Origin: Peptostreptococcus anaerobius VPI 4330 = DSM 2949
Lineage (GTDB): Bacteria; Bacillota; Clostridia; Peptostreptococcales; Peptostreptococcaceae
Direction of reading: 5' to 3'
NCBI RefSeq assembly: GCF_000381525.1
Contig: NZ_KB906623.1
Span: 1-37,504 of the forward strand
Length of the DNA: 37,504 nucleotides
Positions within the stretch are counted from its first letter, which is position 1. Each line of letters opens with the position of its first letter. The notes under the pieces are model-generated. The model searched no databases. It was not told the DNA's origin and saw only the letters and a program-made list of their open reading frames with translations. The position numbers and the translations under genes are program-made. Positions 1-7,914 of this stretch are shown in pieces.

Positions 1-210
1 CAAAATGGAAAAGTAGAAAGAAGTCACAGGGAAGATGGTAAGATTTTATATAATCGAAAAGTATTTACTAGCGAAAAAGATCTGATAAATCAGGTGGCAA
101 AGCATGAAAGAAGATATAATAGTACGGCAAAAACAAGTTTAAAATTTAAAAGTCCAAATGAAGTTGTAGAAGAGTATTTCAAAAATACAGCCTGCTATTG
201 TGAAAATTAA
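1..210 (+). pseudogene. 3' end of a DDE-type (IS481/IS3-like) transposase gene, cut by the window edge
   Basis: Frame 1 is open from the first base to TAA at 208-210 and encodes 69 residues. It begins with NGKVERSHREDGK, the block around the last catalytic Glu of rve-type (retroviral integrase fold) transposases. The usual C-terminal tail with a YN and a SPNEV-type motif follows. The start lies outside the window, so it cannot be said whether the gene is intact. A 10-bp inverted repeat just downstream may be part of the element end. Family assignment is by motif only; IS3 and IS481 are not separable from this fragment. Confidence 0.75.
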
Positions 211-217
211 AATGAAC

Positions 218-253
218 TAAGTCAAGGTACGCAAAGCTTTACTCCTTGACTTA
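218..253. repeat. Inverted repeat behind the transposase fragment
   Basis: TAAGTCAAGG (218-227) is matched by its reverse complement CCTTGACTTA (244-253) around a 16-nt loop that contains AAAGCTTT. There is no T-run after it, so an insertion-sequence terminal structure is as likely as a transcription terminator. Confidence 0.4.
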
Positions 254-363
254 TCCATTTATAATTTTCGATAAAATAGCAAGTATTTTGAAAAACTTTC
301 TCGTAAGTGTAACATATGTATTGACAACTAAGAACTTGACACTGTCATTATACAACCAAACTA

Positions 364-392
364 TTTACAATTATTAAATAAAATTGTATAAT
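364..392 (+). promoter_or_regulatory. Sigma-A-type promoter for the 427-1563 gene
   Basis: A TTTACA -35 element (364-369) and a perfect TATAAT -10 element (387-392) are separated by 17 bp. They lie about 35 bp upstream of the ATG at 427. This supports a separately expressed gene rather than a passenger of the upstream transposase. Confidence 0.55.
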
Positions 393-426
393 TTATATAA
401 TATTGATAGAGAGAGGAATTTCGAAA

Positions 427-1563
427 ATGAGCAGTGATTTAAAGTTTTTTTTAAGTAATGAACTTAATATCAATATCCAAATAACTAATAATCAAGTTAT
501 GGATCCTCTATTATGTAAAAGAGCTATATTGTTAGAAAAATTAATAGATATAGATATTTCTAACAATAATCCGGATTTTATATCTAACTTTCTTAAAGAG
601 TTGAATAATTTTTTACTAGAAATAAATTCTATCGATGTTAATATTAATAATACAATCAATAAAATTATATCTTCATTTCCTGAATATACTAGAGCTGTAG
701 TTTCACTTTCTACTATAATAAAATCTCATGAATATTGGAGAAAAAGTATAGTTAAATTAATTTTTATGTTAAAAGAACATAAAACAATAAAAGCTAAAAT
801 GTTTAATTTCAAAAAACCTGTCAGTAGAATAAACTTAAATACTCTTCAATTTTCAAATGACTATCCATATATTTATTTATATAAGAGTTATAAAATCAAC
901 CATAATTTAAATTTATTATTCATAACTAAAGAGTTTAATGATAGTATCTTTGATTTTAATATTGATATATTTGATTTGCTTATATTGAGATCTATTAATG
1001 ATTTCTATACAAATAATATCTTCAGATTTAATTATACTTCTTTGTTTAAGTATATAAGTACAAATTGTTCAAATATTGTTACTAATAAGCAAGTTAGTGA
1101 TATTAAAAAATCTATTTCAAAGCTAAGAAACATAAATATTATTTTAGATTATAAGTTAACAAATCAAATATATAAAGAACAATTACTTTATTTAACAGAA
1201 ATAGATGAATCTAGTTTTTTAATTTTAAGAGATTCTTTTTTATATAGATTAGCTACTGATTTAGATTTATATTATAAATTTGATTTTAATATTATTGATA
1301 TGCCTATATCTATGACAAAACGAAATCTTTCTTTAAGGGAATACTTAATACACAAAATATTACTTAATGATAGTAAATTTATAAAGTTAAATTTTGATAC
1401 CATATATTTTGATTTTAAAGTTGATAGCAATCAATCAAAAAAAAGTATTAGAGATACTATAACAAAAATACTTGAATACTGGTTAAGTATTAAAATATTA
1501 GAATTTTATAATTTTAAAATGATAAATCATCAATATATCGATATTATAGTACAAAAAATTTAA
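427..1563 (+). CDS. Orphan AT-rich protein of unknown function, possibly with two winged-helix regions
   Basis: A 378-residue protein I do not recognise. I start it at ATG 427 because GAGAGG at 411-416 gives a 10-nt spacing; an in-frame TTG at 403 lies upstream of that site. The sequence is rich in Asn, Ile, Leu, Lys and Tyr, and its codons are nearly all A/T-ending, clearly unlike the metabolic genes to the right. There is no signal peptide or clear membrane segment. Two regions (about residues 185-245 and 300-370) alternate helices with basic turns in a way that recalls the tandem winged helices of plasmid or phage replication initiators. That is only an impression of secondary structure. 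Its position between a transposase fragment and an intron relic suggests acquisition. The intron relic's 3' end lies one base past the stop codon. Confidence 0.6.
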   Translation: MSSDLKFFLSNELNINIQITNNQVMDPLLCKRAILLEKLIDIDISNNNPDFISNFLKELNNFLLEINSIDVNINNTINKIISSFPEYTRAVVSLSTIIKSHEYWRKSIVKLIFMLKEHKTIKAKMFNFKKPVSRINLNTLQFSNDYPYIYLYKSYKINHNLNLLFITKEFNDSIFDFNIDIFDLLILRSINDFYTNNIFRFNYTSLFKYISTNCSNIVTNKQVSDIKKSISKLRNINIILDYKLTNQIYKEQLLYLTEIDESSFLILRDSFLYRLATDLDLYYKFDFNIIDMPISMTKRNLSLREYLIHKILLNDSKFIKLNFDTIYFDFKVDSNQSKKSIRDTITKILEYWLSIKILEFYNFKMINHQYIDIIVQKI

Positions 1564-1859
1564 ATCGAGTAGGGAGGACTTTCTCCTCCCTCTCACACCA
1601 CGGAGCGTGCCGTTCGGCACTCCGCGGTTCAATTCATGTAATAATCTAAACAACTAATGAGTCCTCGCTTTGCGAGGATTTCTTTTGTTATCTTGCGAAG
1701 TCCTGTTGTTTTGACTTCCGCCTGATAATGGTCTGCAAATCCTACAGATTGTCTCGCCATCACCTCACGGTGATAACCTTGCAAGTTGCTATAAGGTTCG
1801 TCGGCAACTACGCCCTACGTGGACTTTCACCACAGACTGACGGCATGCCCGTCATACTC
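1564..1859 (-). mobile_element. ORF-less group II intron relic (IIC-like), inserted behind the asr terminator
   Basis: Read on the minus strand, 1859 down to about 1740 resembles domain I of bacterial group II introns: a GGTGAAAGTCCAC hairpin, then a GTAGTTGCCGACGAACC segment and GCAACTTGCAAGG. About 1691-1624 can be read as the last 20 or so codons of a maturase ending in TGA (KEILAKRGLIS, then LDYYMN). A 34-nt domain V-like hairpin follows (ACCGCGGAG paired with CTCCGTGGT, 2-nt CG bulge, GAAC loop). Next is a domain VI-like stem (GGGAGGA/TCCTCCC) with a candidate bulged A and the end CTACTCGAT at 1572-1564. A functional maturase would need well over 1 kb more, so the ORF is internally deleted. 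The 5' end directly follows the T-run of a hairpin terminator, the usual target of class IIC introns. Confidence 0.7.
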
Positions 1860-1861
1860 AA

Positions 1862-1901
1862 AAAAGGAAGGCCAGGTATTTTTTCCTAGTCTTCCTTTTT
1901 A
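1862..1901 (-). terminator. Rho-independent terminator of asrABC
   Basis: AAAAAGGAAG (1862-1871) pairs with CTTCCTTTTT (1892-1901). The stem is extended by CCAGG/CCTAG-type pairs around a T-rich loop. On the minus strand it ends in a T-run just before the intron relic. It is nearly symmetrical and could also stop plus-strand transcripts. Confidence 0.75.
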
Positions 1902-1973
1902 GTACATTGAAAATTACTTTTAAATATATTAAATACTTTTATAGTATAACATATTTAAATAAGGATTACTGCT

Positions 1974-2948
1974 CTATCTGTTGTATACGGGTCCTGTCCA
2001 GTATATATTCTTACTTTCTATACACTCATCTGGTAGGTATACATCTTTAAGTGCCCACTTTCTAAATTCTTGAAATCCTGTCCTATCAACTATATATCCT
2101 ATATGCTCTTTACCACCTGGAGCCTTTGGATCTATATATTCTTTTACATAGTCATAAGTATTTTCTATGATTTTCACTATGGAGTCTTCATCAACCCACC
2201 TTAGCCAGTCTTCAGCCAATCTTGGATTTTTCTTACCTGTCCTTCCCATGATCATCAACTTGTAGTACTTCTTAGGACTTCTTGTCCAAGCACCCATCGG
2301 ACAATTTAGGACACATTCACCACAACCGATACATTTTTCCTCGTCCCTAACGATCTTGTTGTTTTCACACTTTAGAGCACCTACTGAATAGTTTTTACAC
2401 TTGTTGACACAGGCCATACAAGTTACACACCTGTTCATGTCATACTCTGGCAGGCAAGTACCAATTATACCAAAGTCGTGCATCCTAGCCTTTATACAGT
2501 CGTTTGGACAACCTGTAAGGGCTACCTTAAAATGTAGGTCGTGTGGGAATATAGACTTTTCTATCCTCTTGGCAAACTGAGTAGTATTGTACTGGGCCTT
2601 TGGACAGACCTTGTTACCCACGCAGGCAGATATATTTCTAGTACCTGCTGCATCATAACCCTTGTTTCTCTGGCTCTGGTTGATGTCTAGCTTTTCTATA
2701 ACTGGCTGGATCATCTCATTAACCTGAGGCATATCCTCCATCTTTATTCCAAGAATTTCAAATCCCTGTCTTGTAGTTACATGTATCTGACCATCACCAT
2801 ACTTTGAAGATATCTGAGATACTGTGATCAAACTCTCTGGGTCAATTAGTCCACCTGGAACCCTCACTCTAAGAGATGTCATATACTTATGTTTTGTGAT
2901 TCTAAAAGCATTTTTCATTACTTTTTTTGTATTTAAATCTCTAATCAT
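1974..2948 (-). CDS. asrC: Anaerobic sulfite reductase subunit C (siroheme subunit)
   Basis: 324 residues, the usual AsrC length. It carries the six-electron reduction of sulfite to sulfide in the cytoplasm. The N-terminal ferredoxin-like nitrite/sulfite reductase half-domain (about 20-95) is followed by the siroheme/4Fe-4S cysteines in CVGNKVCPKAQ and TGCPNDC (about 110-150). A 2x[4Fe-4S] ferredoxin insert follows, with CVTCMACVNKC and CIGCGECVLNC (about 173-220). It is the last gene of asrA-asrB-asrC, 11 bp after asrB, and is followed by a hairpin terminator. Its siroheme derives from sirohydrochlorin, the same intermediate that CbiK in this window diverts to cobalamin. Confidence 0.95.
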   Translation of the reverse strand: MIRDLNTKKVMKNAFRITKHKYMTSLRVRVPGGLIDPESLITVSQISSKYGDGQIHVTTRQGFEILGIKMEDMPQVNEMIQPVIEKLDINQSQRNKGYDAAGTRNISACVGNKVCPKAQYNTTQFAKRIEKSIFPHDLHFKVALTGCPNDCIKARMHDFGIIGTCLPEYDMNRCVTCMACVNKCKNYSVGALKCENNKIVRDEEKCIGCGECVLNCPMGAWTRSPKKYYKLMIMGRTGKKNPRLAEDWLRWVDEDSIVKIIENTYDYVKEYIDPKAPGGKEHIGYIVDRTGFQEFRKWALKDVYLPDECIESKNIYWTGPVYNR

Positions 2949-2959
2949 AGCTCTTCCTC

Positions 2960-3760
2960 CTAGTCCACTAATGTCTTTGCAAAATCATAGCTAAATACCG
3001 GTCCATCAAGACAGACATATGTTGAATCCATCTTACAGTGACCGCACTTACCTATACCGCAGTGCATTCTTCTTTCATATGAAACCCAAATATTTTTTTC
3101 GTCCATATTTAACTTTAGGAATTCTCCAACAGAGAACTTCATCATCATTGGTGGACCTACAACCACTGCTGAAGCCTGGTTTACATCTATATTTAATTCT
3201 GGTATATACTTAGTTACAAGACCTACATTTCCTGTATATCCCTCATCTGCCCCATCAACTGTCACTAGGATGTCTAGTTTCTCTGCCCATCTTTCAAGGT
3301 CTTTGGCAAATAATACATCTGCTGGCGACTTAAATCCTACTATCAGCTTGAATGACTTAAATTCTTCCTTATGACCGTATACATACTCTACTATACCCCT
3401 TACTGGAGCTAGGGCTGAACCACCTGCAACTATAACTAGGTCTCTTCCCTTGTATTCATTTATATCAAATCCATTTCCATATGGTCCTCTTAAAAGCAAC
3501 TTGTCGCCTGGCTCATAGCCAAATAGGACACCTGTTACCTTACCCACATTTCTAATAGTAAAGTCTACATAGTTCTCACCTATTCCCGATACTGATATAG
3601 GTGACTCACCGTATTTTGGTAGAGATATCTCATAGAACTGACCTGGCTTTACCTTTGACGTATCGGTCTTAGTCCTAAAAGTCCATTCCTTGTCTGTATG
3701 TTTAGTTATTTCTAGTATTTCACACGCTACTGGTATATATGGGTTGCTACAATTGCACAT
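2960..3760 (-). CDS. asrB: Anaerobic sulfite reductase subunit B (flavin/NADH electron-transfer subunit)
   Basis: 266 residues. It belongs to the ferredoxin-NADP reductase/dihydroorotate dehydrogenase electron-transfer family and passes electrons from NAD(P)H to the iron-sulfur subunits. An FAD-binding barrel is at about 1-100, with the flavin motif GPYGNGF near residue 93. A nucleotide-binding domain follows (VVIAGGSALAPVRG, about 108-121). The C-terminal [2Fe-2S] cysteines are in MHCGIGKCGHCK plus a later VC. It lies 15 bp after asrA and 11 bp before asrC, so it is translated from the same message. Confidence 0.95.
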   Translation of the reverse strand: MCNCSNPYIPVACEILEITKHTDKEWTFRTKTDTSKVKPGQFYEISLPKYGESPISVSGIGENYVDFTIRNVGKVTGVLFGYEPGDKLLLRGPYGNGFDINEYKGRDLVIVAGGSALAPVRGIVEYVYGHKEEFKSFKLIVGFKSPADVLFAKDLERWAEKLDILVTVDGADEGYTGNVGLVTKYIPELNIDVNQASAVVVGPPMMMKFSVGEFLKLNMDEKNIWVSYERRMHCGIGKCGHCKMDSTYVCLDGPVFSYDFAKTLVD

Positions 3761-3775
3761 AATATCCTCCTAATC

Positions 3776-4780
3776 CTATAAGTCTTTTTCTTTCATAGCC
3801 TTGTTTACTTTTTCTATTGCTTCTGAGAATGATATATACTGTGGACAGGCATCATCACATCTACCACACCCAACGCACATATTATATCCAAATCTCTCCT
3901 TGAAATCGTGCATCTTATGCATAGTCTTAAATCTCATCCTCTGACCGTGCTTGTTTCTAAATGCATGACCACCAGCTATGCTAGTATAGCCATCAACCTG
4001 ACATGATGCCCAGACCCTTCTTCTCTCTCCTGCATTTGGGTTTTCCTTGTAGAAGATATCCTGCATAGAAAAACAAGTACAAGTTGGACAGGTAAAATTG
4101 CACCTACCACAGGCTATACATCTTGCATCGTATTCATCCCACATCTCATGACCCTGTAGGTATGTAAAGTCTACATTTTCAGGCACATCAATAGAGAACT
4201 TATTCTCCCTAACATAATCCACTTCAAAGTCAGTCTGACATCCATCAAATACATTTAGGTCTTCGTCCCTTATATCTAAGAATATCTTTCCATCCCTTAT
4301 ATTCATTCCCATATCATACTTATCTGCCTTGTTTGAATCCATGCTTACACAGAAACAATTTCTAAACGACTCCTGACATCCAACCAATACAAATTTGACC
4401 TTGTCCCTATGTCTCTTATAGTAGTAGTCTGGTTCTTCACCATTTTCTAGGTATATCTGGTCTACCCTCTTGACTGCATTTAGGTCACAGGCCCTCAAAA
4501 ATACAAGGCTCTGTCTATCATCTATAGTAGACTCCTTGAACTCACCTTCTGTAAAGTAAAATAATATCTCATTTATAGGTAGTATAGTCTCCTTCGGCGA
4601 AAAATTTGACTTTTCATCCCAAACCATATCTTCGAACTTATTTACAATTGAATACTTTATTAGGTCAGTGTCTGAAAAAGTCCCCCTCTTAGCAAATCTC
4701 TTTGGAGCAAATATCCTGTACTTCTTGCTCAATATCTCTAGTCCCTGGTCAAACGACTCATGACTCAACTCTAGCTTCAT
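3776..4780 (-). CDS. asrA: Anaerobic sulfite reductase subunit A (iron-sulfur subunit)
   Basis: 334 residues, full length for AsrA. It is a [4Fe-4S] electron carrier that links the reductase module to AsrC. Two ferredoxin clusters are visible in the C-terminal half: CIACGRCNFTCPTC (about 222-235) and CVGCGRCDDACP (about 302-313). The N-terminal part is the AsrA/HdrA-type domain without an obvious cofactor motif. ATG at 4780 has GGGGG upstream as a purine-rich ribosome site. It is the first gene of the operon, behind a 240-bp leader with promoter and palindromes. Confidence 0.95.
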   Translation of the reverse strand: MKLELSHESFDQGLEILSKKYRIFAPKRFAKRGTFSDTDLIKYSIVNKFEDMVWDEKSNFSPKETILPINEILFYFTEGEFKESTIDDRQSLVFLRACDLNAVKRVDQIYLENGEEPDYYYKRHRDKVKFVLVGCQESFRNCFCVSMDSNKADKYDMGMNIRDGKIFLDIRDEDLNVFDGCQTDFEVDYVRENKFSIDVPENVDFTYLQGHEMWDEYDARCIACGRCNFTCPTCTCFSMQDIFYKENPNAGERRRVWASCQVDGYTSIAGGHAFRNKHGQRMRFKTMHKMHDFKERFGYNMCVGCGRCDDACPQYISFSEAIEKVNKAMKEKDL

Positions 4781-4844
4781 GCGATTACCCCCTTTGAATA
4801 ACAGTATTTAAATATGCCTCATATTTTTGCAATTGATATCCTAA

Positions 4845-4873
4845 TTGATAATATAATGTTATCATTTTGTCAA
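4845..4873 (-). promoter_or_regulatory. Candidate asrA promoter with a palindrome in the spacer
   Basis: On the minus strand a perfect TTGACA (4873-4868) is followed after 17 bp by TATCAA (4850-4845). The spacer is largely filled by the palindrome TGATAACATTATATTATCA (4864-4846), which could be an operator. The -10 is weak and the exact start is unproven. Confidence 0.4.
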
Positions 4874-4874
4874 T

Positions 4875-4902
4875 AAAAAAACTGTGATATAAATCACAGT
4901 TT
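4875..4902 (-). terminator. Hairpin between the metal transporter operon and asrA; also a CRP/FNR-like palindrome
   Basis: AAACTGTGAT (4879-4888) and ATCACAGTTT (4893-4902) form a 10-bp stem with a 4-nt loop. On the minus strand a T-run follows, so it can end the transcript of the upstream transporter genes. The core TGTGA-N6-TCACA (4883-4898) also equals the consensus of CRP/FNR-family sites and lies just upstream of the asrA -35. Both readings are possible. Confidence 0.5.
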
Positions 4903-4929
4903 CAAATATATATTAAAAAAATGTACAGG

Positions 4930-5040
4930 TGTTAATCTTGGATAAAGATAGATATGAATATACCCCTACTAATCTTAGGTCAACATAGCTATCAATATAC
5001 TAGCACTAGTCTTGGATAAACCTAGCTATCCAGTCCATAT
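4930..5040. repeat. Three degenerate 37-bp tandem repeats at the end of the permease gene
   Basis: TAATCTTGG-like motifs begin at 4933, 4970 and 5007, an exact 37-bp period. Each is followed by GATA/CATAGCTATC-like sequence. The third unit runs over the stop codon into the last codons of the 5022-6128 gene. Confidence 0.6.
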
Positions 5041-6128
5041 AGCTCTACAAGATATTCATATCTCTCGTGCCCTATCGTAGTCAAGTCATAGATGCCATCT
5101 ACAGCCTCGACTAGACCATCTTTTCTAAGCTTGTCAGTAACAATGTCCAATTCCTCATCAGACCAAACCAGGTGTTCCTTGATAGTATCTACCCTATTTT
5201 CTTCATTACTACTTCCATCTATAATATGGTTTCCGACATGAACGATAAACATATCCTTTCTTACCTTGACCTTGAGGTTATTTCTATTTATGACCCTTGA
5301 TACAATACCGTTCTTATTTACCAAAAGGACTAGCATAAATAAAACCATACCAACAACTGCACACATACCAGTCATTGATGCATTTATCTGAATGGATATA
5401 TAACTACCTATTAGGCATGTGATACTTGCAAATACACAAGAAAGTACCAGCATCTTCTTTAGGTCCTTGGATATCAGGTAGGCTGTGGCAGCAGGTGCTA
5501 TAAAAAAGGATAGGACCAATATTGAACCTACAGCATCGAAGGCCGCAACAGCAGTTATGGATGTAAGTGTCATAAAACTATAGAAAATCAAGCCTATAGG
5601 CATACCTATCAATTTTGCATATTCTTCATCAAAACTACTTGTCTTCAAATACCTGTAAAATGCCACTATAAATCCTAGATTTAGTATAAGGGTAACACCC
5701 ATCCTTAAAAAGCTTATCGGAATATATAGGCCCCCTATATTTACAGAATTTAGTGATGCAAATATAACCTCACCCATCAAAACAACGTCTGTATCTATAT
5801 GGGCATTTCTAGCATACCTAGATATAAGTATGACAGCCAAGGAGAAGAACATAGGGAATACAACACCTATAGCATCACTCCTGTCAACCCTCTTGGACCT
5901 TCCGACCAACTCTATAAAGGCCACTGTAATTACTCCAAATACACCAGCACTTATAATCAAAAATGGAGACTCCAAGTCCTTAGTGATAAAAAATGCTAGT
6001 ACTATTCCCAAAAGTACAGAGTGGGATATGGCATCAGCTATCATAGAAAGGTTTCTTAGGACCAAAAATACCCCTAGCAAACTACAGCTTATAGATGTTA
6101 TTAGTAATACTGCCTGTGATCCTAGCAT
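5022..6128 (-). CDS. Metal ABC transporter permease with C-terminal winged-helix domain (TroD-like)
   Basis: 368 residues. Residues 1-275 are an ABC-3 family permease with about eight to nine hydrophobic segments and the conserved LRNLSMIADAISHSVLLGI stretch near the start. This family moves Mn, Zn or Fe across the membrane. From about 290 a soluble domain follows, with the look of the winged-helix tail found in some TroD/MtsC-type permeases (TIKEHLVWSDEELDIVTDKL, then DGLVE and LTTIGHERYEYL). The first codon overlaps the stop of the preceding permease by one base, indicating coupled translation. The role of the DNA-binding-like tail is not known to me. Downstream are 37-bp repeats and a terminator hairpin. 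Confidence 0.88.
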   Translation of the reverse strand: MLGSQAVLLITSISCSLLGVFLVLRNLSMIADAISHSVLLGIVLAFFITKDLESPFLIISAGVFGVITVAFIELVGRSKRVDRSDAIGVVFPMFFSLAVILISRYARNAHIDTDVVLMGEVIFASLNSVNIGGLYIPISFLRMGVTLILNLGFIVAFYRYLKTSSFDEEYAKLIGMPIGLIFYSFMTLTSITAVAAFDAVGSILVLSFFIAPAATAYLISKDLKKMLVLSCVFASITCLIGSYISIQINASMTGMCAVVGMVLFMLVLLVNKNGIVSRVINRNNLKVKVRKDMFIVHVGNHIIDGSSNEENRVDTIKEHLVWSDEELDIVTDKLRKDGLVEAVDGIYDLTTIGHERYEYLVELYGLDS

Positions 6129-7000
6129 TATCTTGTCCTCCTTAATTTTATTGATTTGCTGATAGTTCCATATGGGCCAAACAGCATAGAAAATATAGTT
6201 ATACTACCCATTGATAGTATAATAGTCGGTCCTGTACTCAATCCACTGTAGATAGATGAAAAATAAGTACCAAGTATTGCAGATAGGCCTCCCACAAGAG
6301 AAGCAACTACAAGAACCCTCGAAAACTTTTTAGACCACTGGTTGGCTGCAACACAAGGAAGTATCAAAAAAGAACTTATCAATATTGAACCGACAGCCTT
6401 TAGTCCTATACCAACGAGACCTATTGTCATAAATAATAGAACCCCTTCTATCAATCTTGTGTTAAGACCTATAGTCTTTGAAAACTCAGTATCAAATGTG
6501 AATACAACCAACTGCTTGTAAAACAATATAAATGTAGCTACAACTATTATTGACACCACAACTATCAATTTTATATCTTTTTCCATCATATATGCCGCTT
6601 GACCAAATATATAGTTGCCTAATCCTGACTGTGATGCAGCTTGGTACTTGGGATTTCCCTGTATAATCGACTTGAGTACCATACCAAGTCCAAAAAATCC
6701 GGACAAAAATATTGCCAAACAAGCATCTAGGCTAACCTTTGAATTTCTCTTTGCGACCTGAATCAAAAAATAACTAAGGGCGCCAGCAAGAACTGCTCCT
6801 ACAAATAGCATATTTGGATTTCTCGTTTGAAATACCATAAATATGAGCACTATACCCGGAAAAGAAGAGTGGCCTATAGCATCTCCTATCAGAGATTGTC
6901 CCTTATATAGGTTTAGTGACCCTACTATAGCAGAAGCCACTGCCAAGAATAGAGTACCTATAGAAATTAACTGAAATGTATACGATCTTAGTATCTCCAT
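6128..7000 (-). CDS. Metal ABC transporter permease (TroC-like)
   Basis: 290 residues of ABC-3 family permease with about eight to nine membrane segments and the family signature GQSLIGDAIGHSSFPGI at about 34-50. It starts immediately after the ATPase stop codon (7001) and shares one base with the next permease, so the two permeases are made together, presumably as a heterodimeric channel. It lacks the soluble winged-helix tail of its partner. The substrate is one of the divalent metals Mn, Zn or Fe, judged from the binding protein of the same operon. Confidence 0.9.
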   Translation of the reverse strand: MEILRSYTFQLISIGTLFLAVASAIVGSLNLYKGQSLIGDAIGHSSFPGIVLIFMVFQTRNPNMLFVGAVLAGALSYFLIQVAKRNSKVSLDACLAIFLSGFFGLGMVLKSIIQGNPKYQAASQSGLGNYIFGQAAYMMEKDIKLIVVVSIIVVATFILFYKQLVVFTFDTEFSKTIGLNTRLIEGVLLFMTIGLVGIGLKAVGSILISSFLILPCVAANQWSKKFSRVLVVASLVGGLSAILGTYFSSIYSGLSTGPTIILSMGSITIFSMLFGPYGTISKSIKLRRTR

Positions 7001-7741
7001 CTACTTCCTCCTCGCCATCCACTCAAGAGGACTGATATCCTTAAATATCTCACTACAATTTCCTTGAGCCTTTATAGTTTTGTCAACAACTACCACATTA
7101 TCAAAATAGTCTAGCAGAGTATTCATATCGTGGTGGACCGCTATAACAGTCTTACCCTCCGCCTTAAATTCTTCAAACTTCTCCATTATGATTTTCTCTG
7201 TATTCTTGTCTACACCAGCAAGGGGCTCGTCCATAATATAAATGTCCGCATCCTGGTTTATGGCTCTAGCTATAAATACCCTCTGCTTTTGTCCACCTGA
7301 CAAGTCAGCTATATGCCTGTTTGCATACTCCTCCATCTTCATATGTCTTAGGGCTGATAGGGCTTCTTCCCTTTCTTTTTTGCCCTGCCTTGAAAATAGG
7401 CCCATCTGACCAAATTTACCCATCATGACTACATCTAATACGGATATTGGAAAGTTCCAGTTGACTGTCTCTGTCTGTGGTACATAGGCAACCCTCTGCC
7501 TCACCTGAGAATATTCCTTTCCCCAAAACTCAACCTTGCCAGTAAGTGGACACATTAGACCAAGTATGCCTTTAAGTAGGGTTGACTTACCAGCACCATT
7601 TGGACCTATTATAGCCGTCCTAATCCCCTGGACAAAGTCTACATCAACATCCCAAATTACTGGTGTATCATCATAAGCCATTGTCATGTCTTCTACCCTG
7701 ATGACAGGATTTTCCAATCTAAATCTTTTATTTTTTATCAT
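7001..7741 (-). CDS. Metal ABC transporter ATP-binding protein (TroB-like)
   Basis: 246 residues of a typical ABC ATPase: Walker A GPNGAGKS (about 46-53), Q-loop in YVPQTE, signature LSGGQKQR, Walker B DIYIMDEPLAGVD and a switch His in AVHHD. It energises the two following permeases. An AGGAGG ribosome site lies about 6 nt before the ATG, just behind a terminator-like hairpin that separates it from the binding-protein gene. Confidence 0.93.
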   Translation of the reverse strand: MIKNKRFRLENPVIRVEDMTMAYDDTPVIWDVDVDFVQGIRTAIIGPNGAGKSTLLKGILGLMCPLTGKVEFWGKEYSQVRQRVAYVPQTETVNWNFPISVLDVVMMGKFGQMGLFSRQGKKEREEALSALRHMKMEEYANRHIADLSGGQKQRVFIARAINQDADIYIMDEPLAGVDKNTEKIIMEKFEEFKAEGKTVIAVHHDMNTLLDYFDNVVVVDKTIKAQGNCSEIFKDISPLEWMARRK

Positions 7742-7754
7742 GCACTTCCTCCTA

Positions 7755-7785
7755 TAAAAAATAGGGGGCTCAAAAAAGACCCCCT
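7755..7785 (-). terminator. Intra-operon terminator between the binding-protein gene and the ATPase gene
   Basis: AGGGGG (7763-7768) and CCCCCT (7780-7785) form a GC-rich 6-bp stem. On the minus strand it is followed by ATTTTTTA (7762-7755), a textbook intrinsic terminator. It lies immediately upstream of the ribosome site of the ATPase gene. A leaky stop here would give more binding protein than transporter. Confidence 0.7.
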
Positions 7786-7914
7786 TAATAATTCTTATTT
7801 AACTTTTTTGCCTTTAGTCTTTAGTAGCTTAAAACTATCTTAAATTTAACTTAGTAGTACATGACCAAACTGAGTATATATAAGTAGGCTTAAACTACCT
7901 TCAGTTTTTGTTTA

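Noticed and set aside
5830-6162. 110-codon plus-strand ORF opposite the TroD-like permease
   Set aside because: Antisense shadow with no support of its own.
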